From the NCBI GenBank assembly GCA_007570785.1, contig ML664152.1, forward strand, positions 7,663,308 through 7,727,307: a stretch of 64,000 bases of DNA, given 5' to 3'. Under the pieces are notes generated by a model. That model was not told where the DNA came from. It ran no database searches and saw nothing but the letters and a program-made list of their open reading frames with translations. The DNA is from Antilocapra americana (lineage: Eukaryota > Chordata > Mammalia > Artiodactyla > Antilocapridae). A program made the translations under genes and the position numbers. Below are positions 46,989 through 58,189 of this stretch, piece by piece; position 1 is the stretch's first letter; every line of letters starts with the position of its first letter.

Positions 46989-47277
46989 TGTTCCGGCCGC
47001 TAGCTGGGCGCAGTCGCTCTGGCCCGCAGAGCAATCAACGGAGGTTCCTAAATCCACCTGAAAACGGATGAAAGGGTTGGGACAAGAGGTGCAAAGAACA
47101 GCAGCAAGACAAAGGTTCTGATCAAGCTGCAAAACTTTATTGAGCGCAAGGCGATTATATATGGGGAGGAGGGGAGGGAGTGGGAAAAGGAAGGGGGGAG
47201 CCTTACATGGCAGCAGGCTTGCAGCGTTCCGACCGTAATGGCTCTGGCTGATCGCATCAGCCGGCCGGGCCCCAACA
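46989..47277 (-). repeat. 5' LTR with a 119-bp U3 deletion (289 bp)
   Basis: Same ends as the 3' LTR. TATA (47155-47161) and AATAAA (47136-47141) are kept, but the segment equal to 38422-38540, with the CCAAT box, is missing. Promoter strength is likely reduced. Five substitutions by eye separate it from the 3' LTR over the shared length. Confidence 0.95.
47155..47161 (-). promoter_or_regulatory. Proviral TATA box in the 5' LTR
   Basis: TATATAA on the minus strand, about 14 nt before the AATAAA signal; identical in both LTRs. It would place the transcription start shortly after AATAAA. Confidence 0.75.
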
Positions 47278-47283
47278 ACTGTG
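47278..47283. repeat. Right target-site duplication of the provirus
   Basis: ACTGTG, identical to 38204-38209. Confidence 0.9.
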
Positions 47284-47329
47284 TCCACATGTCTGTTTTC
47301 TGTGTCTCCACTGCTGCCCTGCAAATAGG

Positions 47330-50130
47330 TTCATCAGTACCATTTTTCTAGATTCCATATATATGTGTCAATATACAATATTTGTTTTTCTCTTTCTGAC
47401 TTAACTTCACTTTGTGTAATAAACTCTAGGTCCATCCATCTCATTAAAATTGACTCAAATGCATTCCTTTTTATGGCTGAGTAATAGTCCATTATATGTT
47501 TGTACTACAACTTCTTTATCCATTCATCTGTCGATGGACATCTAGGTTGCTTCCATGTCCTAGCTATTATAATTAGTGTTGCAATGAACATTGGGATACA
47601 TGTGTATTTTTCAGTTATGGTTTTCTCGGGGTATATGCCCTGTAGTGGGATTGTTGGGTCATGTGGTAGTTTTATTCCTAGTTTTTAAAGAAATCTCCAT
47701 ACAGTCTTTCATAGTGGCTGTATCAATTTACATTCCCACCAACAAAGCAAGAGGATTCCCTTTTCTCCAACTCTCTCCAGCATTTATTTTTTGTAGCGTT
47801 TTGATGATGGTCATTCTAACCAGTGTGAGGTGATATCTCTGTAGCTGTGATTTGTGTTTCTCTAATAATGAGCAATGTTGAGCATCTTTTCATGTGTTTA
47901 TTAGCCATCTGTATGTCTTTTTGGAGAAATGTCTGTTTGGGTCTTCTGCTCAAACAGAAGAAATGTCTTCTGCCCACTCTTTGATTGGGTTGTTTGTTTT
48001 TCTGGTTTTCAGTTGCATTAGCTGCTTATATATTTTGAAGATTAATCCTATGTCATTTGTTTCATTTGCTAATATTTTCTCCCATTCTGAGAGTTGTCTT
48101 TTTACCTGGGTTTATTGTTTCTGTTGCTGTGCAAAAACTTTTTAAGTTTAATTAGGTACCAGTTGCTCATTTTTGTTTTTATTTTTGTTATTCTAAGAAG
48201 GGATCATAATGACCTTGCTGTGATTTATGTTAATAACTGTGCTGCCTATGTTATCCTCTAGGAGTTTTATAGATTCTGGCCTTACATTTAGGTCTTTAAT
48301 CCATTTTGAGTTTGTCTTTGTGTATGGTGTTAGGAAGTGTTCTAATTTCACTCTTTTTTATATAGCTGTCCAGTTTTCCCAGTACCACTTATTGAAGAGA
48401 CCACTTTTTCTCCATTGTATATTCTTGCCTCCTTTGTCAAAGATAAAGTGTCCATAGTTCCTTGGGTTTATCTCTGAGCTTTTTATCTTGTTCCATTGGT
48501 CTATATTTCTATTTTTGTGGCAGCACCATACTGTCTTGATGACTGTAGCTTTGTATTATAGTCTGAAGTCAGGAAGGTTGATTCCTCCAGCTCCATCCTT
48601 CTTTCTCAAGATTACTTTGACTGTTCAGGGTCTTTTGTGTTTACATACGAATTGTGAAAGTTACTGCTCTAGTTTTGTGAAAAATGCCATTGCTAATTTG
48701 ATAGGGGTTGCATTGTATCTGTAGATTGCTTTTGGTAATAGAGTCATTTTCATAATATTGATTCTTCCAACCCAGGAGCATAGAACATCTCTCAATGTGT
48801 TATGTTGTCTTTGATTTCTTTCAGTGTCTTATAGTTTTCTGAATATAGCTCTGTTGTCTCCTTAGGTAGGTTTATTCCTAGGTATTTTTGTTGTTGTTGT
48901 TGTTGTTGTTGTTACAATAGTAAATGAGATTGCTTCTTTAATTTCTATTTCTGATTTTTCATTGTTAGTGTATAGGAGTGCAAGTTATTTTTGTGTATTG
49001 ATTTTGTATCCTGCAACTTTACTAAATTCATTGATTAGCTCTAGTAATTTTCTTATCATATCTTTAGGATATTCTCTGTATAGTATCATGTCATCTGCAA
49101 GGAGTGAGAGTTTTACTTCTTTTCTGGTCTGAATTCCTTTTATTTCTTTTTCTTCTCTCCATTGTCATGGCTAGGACTTCAAAAACTATGTTGAATAATA
49201 GTGGTAAGAGTGAGCACCCTTGTCTTGTACCTGATCTTAGAGGAAATGCTTTCATTTTTTTTACCATTGATAATAATGTTTGCTGTGGGTTTATCATATA
49301 TGGCCTTTATCATGTTGATGTAGGTTTCTTCTGTGCCCATTTTTTGAAGTTTTTTTTTAATCATAAATGGGTGCTGAATTTTGTTGAAAGTTTTTTCTTC
49401 ATCTATTGAGATAATCATATGGTTTTTATTTTTCAGTTTGTTAATATGGTGTATCACACTGATTGATTTGCATATATTGAAGAATCTTTGCATCCTTGGT
49501 ATAAACCCAACTTAATCATGGTGTTTCAGCTTTTTAATGTGTTGTTGGATTCTGTTTGCTAGAATTCTGTTGAGGATTTTTGCATCTATGTTCATTAGTG
49601 ATACTGGCCTGTAATTTTCTTTTTTGTGTGATTTTTTTTTATCTTGTTTTGGTATCAGAGTGATGGTGGCCTCATTGAATGAGTTTGGAATTTGGAAGTT
49701 TTCCTTCCTCTGGAATGTTTTGGAGAAAAGAAACACGAGTTTGATCCCTGCGTCAGGAAAACCTTCTGGAGGAAGGCATGGCAACTCACTCCTCCTTGCC
49801 TGGAGGATCCCATGGATAGAGGAGCCTGGGAGGCTATGATCCATTGGGTCACAAAGAGTAAGACGTGACTGAAGTGACTTAGTAAGAAGGATAGGCATTA
49901 GTGCTATTAATATGTTACTGTCAATTTCCCCTTTTATGTCAATTAGTGTTTGCCTATGCATTGGGGTGCTCCTATGTTGGGTGTGTAAATATTTACAATT
50001 GTTACATCTTCTTGGATTGATCCCTTGATCAATATAGTGTTTTTCCTTATCTCTTGTAACATTCTTAAAGATCTATTTTTTCTGATGTATGCATTGCTAC
50101 CTGACTTTCTTTTGATTTCCATTTGCATGG
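47330..50130 (-). pseudogene. L1 ORF2 remnant in the old L1
   Basis: Pieces of ORF2 survive in several frames: endonuclease (49943-50128, with [12 protein letters not shown]), the region before the palm (49512-49961, interrupted by a SINE) and reverse transcriptase pieces (49179-49493 and 49091-49297, with SGTRQGCSL). The palm and C-terminal parts follow in fragments. Many stops and frame changes are present, and it is far more diverged than the L1s at 29.8 and 57 kb. Confidence 0.8.
49718..49890 (+). mobile_element. Bov-tA SINE fragment inside the old L1
   Basis: Part of the tRNA-like head (GAGTTTGATCCCTGCGTCAG) is followed by a Bov-A body ending with GACGTGACTGAAGTGACTTAG. It interrupts the L1 ORF2 remnant, so it is younger than that L1. 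Confidence 0.82.
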
Positions 50131-52120
50131 AATGTATTTTTCCATCCTCTCACTTTCTAGTCTGTATGAGTGGGTCTGAAGTGGGTCTCTTGTAGAGAAT
50201 GTATATATGGGTCTTGTTTTCATATCTATTCAGTCAGTCTATGTCTTTTGGTTGGGGTATTTAATCTGTTTACATTTAATGTAATTACTGATATGTGTAC
50301 TCCTATTGGCATTTTCTTAATTGCTTTAGGTTTGTTTTTATAGGTCTTTTCCTTCTCTTGTGTTTCCTAACTATTGAAGTTCCTTTAACATTTGTTGTAA
50401 AGCTGGCTTTGTGGTGCTAAATTCTCTTAACTTTTGCTTTTGATTTCTCCATCAATTTTGGGAATGAGACCTTTGCCAGGTAATCTTGCAGATTTTTCCC
50501 TTTCACTACTTTAAATGTATCCTGCCATTCTCTTCTAGCTTGCAGAGTTTCTTGTGAAAGATTAGTTGTTACTTGTATGGGGTTTCCTTTATATGTTATT
50601 TGCTGCTTTTCCCTTGCTGCTTTTATTATTATTTCTTTATGTATAATATTTTTTAAGTTGATTAGTATGTGTCTTGAAGCGTTTCTTCTTGGGTTTATCC
50701 TGTATGTGACTCTCTGTGCTTCTTGGACTTGATTATTTCCTTTCCCATGTTAAGGAAGTTTTCAACTATAATCACTTCAAAAAATTTCTTTTTCTCTTCT
50801 GCTTCTGGGACCCCCTATAATTTGAATATTGGTGTATTTAATATTGTCCCAGAGGTCTCTGAGACTATCCTCAATTCTTTTCATTCTTTTTTCTGCTCTT
50901 CAACTGTTATTTCCACCGTTCTTATTTGTTCCAGCTCACTTATTCATTCTTCTGTCTCAGTTATTGTGCTGTTGATTCCTTCTAGAGTGATTTTACTTTC
51001 AGTAATTGTGTTGCTCACTTCTGTTAATTTATTCTTTATTTCTTCTAGGTCCTTGTTAAATGTGTTACTTGATTTTTGCATCTTTTTCCATTCTATTTTC
51101 AAGGCTTTGGATAGTCTTTACTATTGTTATTCTGAATTCTTTTTCAAATAGTTTGCCCATTTCCTTTTTTAAAAAATTTTAATTGGAGGCTAATTACTTT
51201 ACCGTATTATAGTGGTTTTGCTGTACATTGACATGAGTCAGCCATGGGTTATTTATTTGGTCTTGTGGGTTTTTACTTTGTTCCTTCATTTGCACCATAT
51301 TTGTCTTTTCATTTTTCTTGTAACTTACTGTGTTTGCTGTCTCTTTTTCCCAAGCTTCAGTATTGTATTCCTTCTTCCTTTTGGTTCCTGCTCTCAGTGT
51401 GTGGGTTGGTCCCATGGTTTATGTGGAGTTTGTGCTGGGATTGACTTGTGTCTGTGTTCTGGTGGAGAAGGTGAATTTTTTCCCTCTGATGTGAAGTACC
51501 TGTGTGAGGTGGTATGTTTTATGACGTCAACTGGAAGTAGAAGCCTGTCTGCTGATAATGGGACTTGTGTTTTTGTCTTGCATGTTGTTTAGGTGAGGCG
51601 TCTCACGTTGAGTGCTGCTGGCAGTCTGTGATGCTTGGTGTTGGATGCAGGTGGAGGGCTTTGTGGGAGTTCTCACTAGTTAATACTACCTGGGATCACT
51701 TCTCTGACAGTCTAGTGTCCAAAGGCTCAGCCTGATCTCTGGCTGGGGAGCCAAGATTCCACAAGCTGTTTGTTATGGCATCAAAGGGAGTTAAAACAAA
51801 ACCAAACAAGAAACAACAACCCAACCCTAGACAGATGGTAAATACAAAATCAGAGAAATAATAACAAAAGCAAAGGAACACACACACATACACACAAACA
51901 AAACCAAAACATGCCAAAGGAAAAAAAGTACAAGGGAGTGACCCAGCAAGCAAAGGAAACCAAAAATGATACTAATTAAAAACAAAACTAACTAAAGCAC
52001 AAATCAGAAAACAAGATCAAAGCAGAATGCCAACTGGGGATTAAAGGAAATAAAACAAAACAAACTAACAAGCATGGTGAGATAAAGAAAGAAAGGAAGA
52101 AAAGAAAAAAATAAAGGAAA

Positions 52121-52128
52121 AGTTAAAT
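52121..52128. repeat. Left TSD of a BovB fragment
   Basis: AGTTAAAT, repeated at 52795-52802. Confidence 0.7.
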
Positions 52129-52794
52129 CAGTTCAATTCAGTCGCTCAGTCGTGTCCGACTCTTTGTGACCCCATGAACTGCAGCATGCCAGGCCTCCCT
52201 GTCCATCACCAACACCCGGAGTCCACCCAAACCCATACCCATCGAATTGGTGATGCCATCCAGCCATCTCATCCTCTGTCTTCCCCTTCTCCTCCTGCCC
52301 CCAATCCTTCCCAGCATCAGGGTCTTTTCCAATGAGTCAGCTCTTTGCATGAGGTGGCCAAAGTATTGGAGTTTCAGCTTCAACATCAATCCTTCTAATG
52401 AACACCCAGGACTGATCTCCTTTAGGATGGACTGATTGGATCTCCTTGCAGTTCAAGTGACTCTCAAGAGTCTTCTCCAACACCACAGTTCAAAAGCATC
52501 AATTCTTCGGCGCTCAGCCCTTTTCACTGTCCAAATCTCACATCCATACATGACTGCTGGAAAAACCATAGCCTTGACTAGAAGAACCTTTGTTGGCAAA
52601 GTAATGTCCCTGCTTTTCAATATGCTATCCAGGTTGGCCATAGCTTTCCTTCCAAGGAGTAGGCGTCTTTTGATTTCATGGTTGCAATCACCATCTGCAT
52701 TGATTTTGGAGCCCAGAAAAATAAAGTCTGACACTTTTCCCACTGTTTCCCCATCTATTTCCCATGAAATGATGGGACCAGATGCCATGATCTT
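52129..52794 (-). mobile_element. BovB 3' fragment, antisense, inside the old L1
   Basis: The antisense BovB tail and C-terminal coding region reach GGGACCAGATGCCATGATC. Frames at 52138-52389 and 52453-52872 (minus) encode the C-terminal BovB segment with GCEIWTVKRAERRRIDAFEL. Short TSDs flank it and the L1 5' region resumes beyond. Confidence 0.88.
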
Positions 52795-52802
52795 AGTTAA
52801 AT
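52795..52802. repeat. Right TSD of the BovB fragment
   Basis: AGTTAAAT, identical to 52121-52128. Confidence 0.7.
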
Positions 52803-53095
52803 GAAAGTATGCAAAAAAGATTATATATATTAAAGAATAACTGCAACAGGAAAAGAACAATAAGAAAACCAAAGAACTTAAAATAAGAAAAAACCCTCAG
52901 AGAATCACAAAAAGCCAACATAGAGGTAGAAGTATATAAAGAAATAGAAAATAGAATTGAAAAAAGTTCTCAAAAGCTTAGAATTAATAATAATAATAAT
53001 AATAAAATCAACAACCATAGCAACCAGAGAAAAAAAAGAAAAAATCCAGAACCACCTACAGAATGAATCAAAATATAAAAATATTAATAAATGTT

Positions 53096-54337
53096 TTTCT
53101 CAGATCTCAGCCATCAGCATCCTTTCCCTCCCTGTGCACAGCACAATTTGAGAAGCACTGAGACTTCCTCAGATATCATACTTTATGAGTCTAAGGGTTC
53201 TTTTTTCTTTCACTGTATGAACATAAAAACACTTTGATTGATCCTTGAATAAATTCCATACTCTTTAGAAACAGTGCTGGTGGAAAACAATGCTTAGTAC
53301 TCTTTTTCAGTGTCCTTTGTTCAACATGGTAGCCTGAGAAGCTGGCCTCCCTGCTGGGCTTCTGCAGACGCCTTGGGCAGATGGGAAGGCTTGACACAAC
53401 TACACTGTGAGATGCAGCAGACATGTGTTTCTAGAGCATGTATATCAGCCAGGCTCTCCTCAGCCTCCTGACTCTGGATGATGCAGTCTTGTGTTGATCA
53501 AGGGTGGGCCAGCCCCAATTCCTCCGTCCCTTCCTCTCCTTACACAGCCCACTGTGACTTTTTTGTGTGTTATATATCAATGACTAAACCCATAAGCTGT
53601 CATTCAGGGAAACTGGATCCTCCCTAGTAGCAGATTTTTTTTGGAGCTTTGTCAGTAGATTAAGCCCTAGCTTTCTGGTCATAAGAACAGATTTTTTCAG
53701 CATTGGCAAAACTCATCAAAAAAGTAAGACCCAAAAAAACCAGTTGCTTAAAGCCTCTACTGGGAGTATGCTAATCCAGGGCTTTGTTTCCCTCCCTTTC
53801 TCTCTCAAAATTAAATGCAGTAACAAACTCTTTATGCTATAGTCAAAGAGAGAGTTTTAGCTTAAATCTTTATAAGTACTGTGACGGTGAAAAAGAGAAT
53901 CAAATGCATTTTACACAGTTGAGCTTTTTAAAAATACAAACTTTTTTCCATTTGGCTGTCTTCATGTTTCCCTGAGGCCAGCCAGCACCTGCTACAAATA
54001 TAATCAGATGACTTTATTTCACTGGCACCCTAGTTTTTTTTTTTTGGTATTATTTTTGGAGCACCAACTTTCTTCTTGCTTGGGTCTTAATTTAATTTTA
54101 CTTTAGGGTTTATCTTTTGTTGGCTTTACCTAGTCCGGGAAATGGAGCTAATCGATTTTTGTTGCTTCTGAAAACTCAATGTGTTGTTATGTCTAGATTT
54201 CATGGTAGGCTTTGCATCACTTCTGATTATCTCATTGAAATCTTCAGTTCTAGGATATTTGTAATATTCAAAATAAAACCTGACATGAATTATGCATTAG
54301 AATTTTGCATTTTAAATATTAACCTAACAGTAATTGA
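53096..54337. other. No gene seen
   Basis: Single-copy-looking DNA without coding evidence. A T-run lies at about 54034-54045. The segment near 53908-53930 (TTTTACACAGTTGAGC) recurs near 55776-55795, which may reflect an old repeat. Confidence 0.45.
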
Positions 54338-54361
54338 GCGACTGAACTGAACTGAACTGAA
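54338..54361 (+). mobile_element. BovB/Bov-A terminal tail scrap
   Basis: GAGCGACTGAACTGAACTGA matches the extreme 3' end of BovB and Bov-A. Only about 24 bp are present. Confidence 0.55.
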
Positions 54362-54555
54362 TTGTAAATTTGGAGCATAGAACAGTTGTAACAAGAGCTA
54401 ACCTGATTATATGTGGTAAATTATTCTTTCACATCCTACTGACATTGTCATCCTTAATTTCTTTGTTGACTAAATAGGACCTTTGTTTGCTCTAGGATCA
54501 GTACCTTTTAAAGTGTGATAGAGTGAATGAGTGATTTGTTGCATTGAGTCTTATG

Positions 54556-55607
54556 TTCAGTTCAGTAGCTCAGTCATGTCTGACTCTTTGGGACCCCATG
54601 GACTGCAGCATGCCAAGCGTCCCTGTCCATTACCAACTCCCGGAGTTTACTCAAACTCATGTCCACTGAGTCAGTGATGCCATCCAACTATCTCATCCTC
54701 TGTCGTCCCCCTTTCTTCCTACCTTCAGTCTTTTCCACATTATGGTCTTTGCAAGTGAGTCAGTTCTTTGCATCAGGTGGCCAAAGTATTGGAGTTTCAG
54801 CTGCAGCATTAATCTTTCCAATGAATATTCAGGACTGACTTCCTTTAGGATGGAATGGTTGGACCTCCTGCCAGTCCAAGGGATTCTCAAGAGTCTTCTC
54901 CAACACCACAGTTCGAAAGCATCAATTCTTTGGTGCTCAGCTTTCTTTATGATCCAACTCTCACATCCATACGTGACTACTGAAAAAGCCATAGCTTTGA
55001 CTAGATGGACTTTTATTGGCAAAGAAATGTCTCTGCTTTTTAATATGCTGTCCAGATTGGTCATAACTTTTCTTCCAAGAAGCAAATGTCTTTTAATTTC
55101 ATGGTTATAGTCACCATCTGCAGTGATTTTGGAGCCCCCCAAAATAAAGTCTGTCACTGTTTCCATTATTTCCCCATCTATTTGCCATGAAGTGATGGGA
55201 CCAGATGCCAGGATCTTAGTTTTCTGAATGTTGAGTTTTAAGCCAACTTTTTACTACCTTCTTTCACTATCATCAAGATGCTCTTTAGTTCTTCTTTACT
55301 TTCTGCCATAAGTGTGGTGTCATCTGCATATCTGAGGTTATTGGTATTTCTTCCGGCAATCTTGATTGCAGCCTGTGCTTCATCCAGCCCAGTGTTTCTC
55401 ATGATGTACTCTGCATATAAGTTAAATAAGCATGGTGACAATATACAGCCTTGACATATTCCTTCCCTGATTTGGAACCAGTCTCTTGTTCCATGTCCAG
55501 TTCTAACTGTTGCTTCTTGACCTGCATACAGATTTCTCAGGAGGCAGGTCAGGTGGTCTGGTAGTCCGATCTCGAAGAATTTTCCACAGTTTGCTGTGAT
55601 CCACACA
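54556..55607 (-). mobile_element. BovB 3' fragment, antisense (about 1.05 kb)
   Basis: The antisense tail at 54556 leads through the C-terminal segment (frame 54693-55166, GCESWIIKKAEHQRIDAFEL) and reverse transcriptase with YADD (frame 55238-55786, catalytic box near 55324-55335). Homology ends near the motif before the palm, at about 55607. The copy is relatively well preserved but truncated. Confidence 0.9.
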
Positions 55608-56334
55608 GATGAGGATTTATTAGTTATACTAGTTACTTCTAAACTTTCATCATGGCATGAATGGACAAGCAAACATCTTAAGCAGTAGTTGGGTGAAATG
55701 TTTCTGGATTTTATATTATTGATATTTAATTTTTTCTCAAGGCATGTTACTGCATTGTTGAACAGCTTTGAATGAGTTTTACACAATTGAGCTTTTTAAA
55801 AACTGGCCCTCACACACACAGTGTCACACTTGCAGGTTTGTTGTACCCAGGGCAACCTCAGAAATGTAATTTTACCACTTTGGTAGGAAAAGTAATTCCT
55901 AGAGAACATTTTCTTCCTTTTCTGTGTGGTCTTATCACAAACTTCCAAATCTGGGGCTCTGAAACTGGCAAAATTGTTGACTCTTGGTTAGATTTTCCAT
56001 AGCACTCAAATGAAAATTAATGCAAACAGACATAGCTTTGGCAGCTCTTCATCAGGAGCAAAGCTGTTCCTCTAGTCATTTTGTTTCCTCTTTGTTGTTA
56101 AGGAGCAGGTAAGTAGAACAGATGACAGGAGTTTTTGTTCTTTGGTAAATGGTTTGAAAAATGAAAAAGTTTGGGGCTGTGTTAGCACTGTAGATTCTAT
56201 ACACAAATGAGAGAGGGTAAACTATTAAACTTGGAGATGAATGTCTGTTCTTCGAAACTGTGGTCCCTTTCCTCCTCCAAGAGGTGAATGTCAGCTCTGC
56301 TGCAACTTCTCTATGACCTTGGATACGTTACTCA
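55608..56334. other. No gene seen
   Basis: Single-copy-looking DNA with a short CA-rich patch near 55808-55822. Confidence 0.45.
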
Positions 56335-57031
56335 ACCTTGGATACTATAAAGAACTGAAAATCAAAACTACAATGAAGTGTCACCTCAATACCAGTCAGA
56401 ATGGTCATCATTAAACAATCTACAAATAATAAGTGCTGGAGAGAGTGTGGAGAAAAGGGAACCCTCCTGCACTGTTGGAGGGAATGTAAACTGATATAGC
56501 CACTAGGAAGAACAGTATGGAGGTGCCTTAAAAAACTAAATATAGAACTACCATATGATCTGATCCTCTTACTCCTGGTCATATATCTAGAGCAAAACAT
56601 AATTCAAAACATGCACGCCAGTGTTCATTGCACCACTATTTACAATAGCCAAGTCATGGAAGTAGCCTAAATGTCCATGAACAGATGAATTGATAAAAAG
56701 ATGCAGGGTATATATATACTGGAATATCACATAGCCTTAGAAAGAGTGAAATAATGCCATTTACAGCAACAAGATCGTTATGCTGAGTGAAGTGAGTCAG
56801 ACAAAGGCACAAAATGATATTGTGAATATTTGAAATCTAAAGAAAAATGGTACAAATGTACTTATCTACAAAAGAAATAGAGTTACAGATGTAGAAAACA
56901 AACTTATGGTTACCAGGGAGTAAGGCTGCAAGGAAGGATAAATTGGGAGATTGGGGCTGATGTACACACACTACTGTGTATGAAATAGATAACTAATAAT
57001 GACCTACTGCGTAGCATAGGGAACTCTACTC
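56335..57031 (+). mobile_element. Older L1 3' part, sense, split by the young L1
   Basis: Diverged L1 ORF2 C-terminal and 3' UTR sequence (for example AACCCTCCTGCACTGTTGGA). It continues after the young L1 at 63343 to its own 3' end near 63475. Confidence 0.8.
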
Positions 57032-57045
57032 AATACTTTATGGGA
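57032..57045. repeat. Left TSD of the young L1
   Basis: AATACTTTATGGGA, identical to 63329-63342. Confidence 0.92.
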
Positions 57046-57056
57046 GGATTGGGACT

Positions 57057-57066
57057 AAGATGGCGG
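57057..57066 (+). promoter_or_regulatory. YY1-like site at the L1 5' end
   Basis: AAGATGGCGG, 11 nt from the element start. A YY1 site at the very 5' end helps human L1 transcription start correctly. The same role here is inference. Confidence 0.5.
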
Positions 57067-57575
57067 AGGAATAGGATGGGGAGTCCACACCCTCCCCAAC
57101 AAATACACCAAAGGAACATTTAAATACCGAACAAACTCCATAAATCAACATCTGAATGCTGGCAGAGGTCTTCAGGCATCTGGAAAGACAGCCCATTGCC
57201 GAAAGAAGGTAGGAACAAAGGAAAAAAAAAAAGTAAAAAGAGGCAAAGAGGCAGGGACTGAGATTCATCTCGGAAGGGGAGCCTCGAAAGAGATAAAGGT
57301 TTACGAACGTCAGGAAACATTCTCACTGGCGGATCTGAGAGATCTGAGGCGAATCTCAAAGAGCATAAAAGTCGGGACTTAGAAGCCGATAAATAGTTAA
57401 GCCCCATCTCTAACCGCAAACTTCACCGGAGCGGCGTCCTGGCGCCCCATCCCCCACGAGCCAGCGGACTGCTCAGGGAGGGGCGGGCCACGCACTTAGG
57501 GGGAGGACTGAGATTGAACACCTGGGGCAGACTGAGGGTCCTAACCGAGGGTGCTAACCGGAGATAGACCGCTGG

Positions 57576-57686
57576 GTAGCCTTCCCGAGGAAGACCCCCG
57601 CCAGGCTCTCATGTAGCCTTCCTGAGGAAGACCCCCGCCAGGCTCCCACGTAGCCTTCCTGAGGAAGACCCCCACCAGGCTCGCGA
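57576..57686 (+). repeat. Three 37-bp tandem units in the L1 5' UTR
   Basis: Units start at 57576, 57613 and 57650, each beginning GTAGCCTTCC and containing GAGGAAGACCCCC. They differ by a few substitutions. They lie in the GC-rich L1 5' UTR and may be part of its promoter. Confidence 0.85.
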
Positions 57687-58189
57687 ACAGAAAAAAGGGG
57701 AGCGGGGACTCGGACGCAGAGCGAGACAGCCGGGTGGAACTGGGAGGCTGCGGGCTACGGAGAGCGCCCCTGCGAGGCTTCTGCCCCCAAAACGCAGGCA
57801 GAATTGGGTGCCAGCCAAGACCTCTGGGGACTCTGGACAGTCGCCACCAGAATTCGGAGCTTCTCATATCAGAGAAAACGCCCCCAGCCGCACACTCAAA
57901 AAACCGAGCAGCTGGGCCGGGGGAGGGGAGAAGCCGCAGCCTCCAATTGCGTCATCAGAGTGCGCCGCCAGCCAAGAGCCTGAGCAGAGGGGGCTGGAAA
58001 AGCGCAGGCACTGCGAGCGGGGCAAACCCCAGAGCGCTGAATAGACACTGAAAGGGCCAGCAGAGGACGCCAAATCAAGCAGGACAGACCGCTTAAGATC
58101 CCAACCAGGAAACTGACAAAACACACATCCAACCCCTCCCATAGTGAGGAACCCCCACAATAAAGGGACAACACACCAGGATAAACAAG

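Larger units (their letters stand above)
38210..47277 (-). mobile_element. Endogenous betaretrovirus with gamma-like (type-D/RDR) Env
   Basis: A provirus of 9068 bp, including a 300-bp L1-related insertion and a 100-N gap. Order on the minus strand: 5' LTR, Lys1,2-type primer binding site, splice donor, gag, dUTPase-protease, pol, env, polypurine tract, 3' LTR. Three coding frames are linked by -1 slippery sites, and env has its own splice acceptor. Gag (two zinc knuckles), dUTPase before protease, the G-patch after protease, the primer binding site and the 6-bp TSD place it among betaretroviruses. The CWLC/CX6CC Env is of the kind shared by type-D simian viruses and the RDR interference group. 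Several breaks make it defective. A relationship to the bovine Lys-primed ERV groups (BERV-K-like) is plausible but not testable here. Confidence 0.95.
47284..53095 (-). mobile_element. Old L1, antisense: main body, right of the provirus
   Basis: This continues the L1 3' end at 37925-38203. Read on the minus strand, from right to left, come an A-rich 5' part (about 53095-51200), an ORF1 remnant (about 51150-50400), the endonuclease region (about 50100-49900) and reverse transcriptase (about 49600-48900). The C-terminal part and 3' UTR then lead up to the provirus. The copy is diverged and interrupted by a SINE (49718-49890) and a BovB fragment (52129-52794). A (GTT)n expansion lies at 48887-48913. 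Confidence 0.82.

Noticed and set aside
57576..57686. Tandem units as a CRISPR-like array
   Set aside because: Units are contiguous without spacers and belong to an L1 5' UTR in a mammalian genome.
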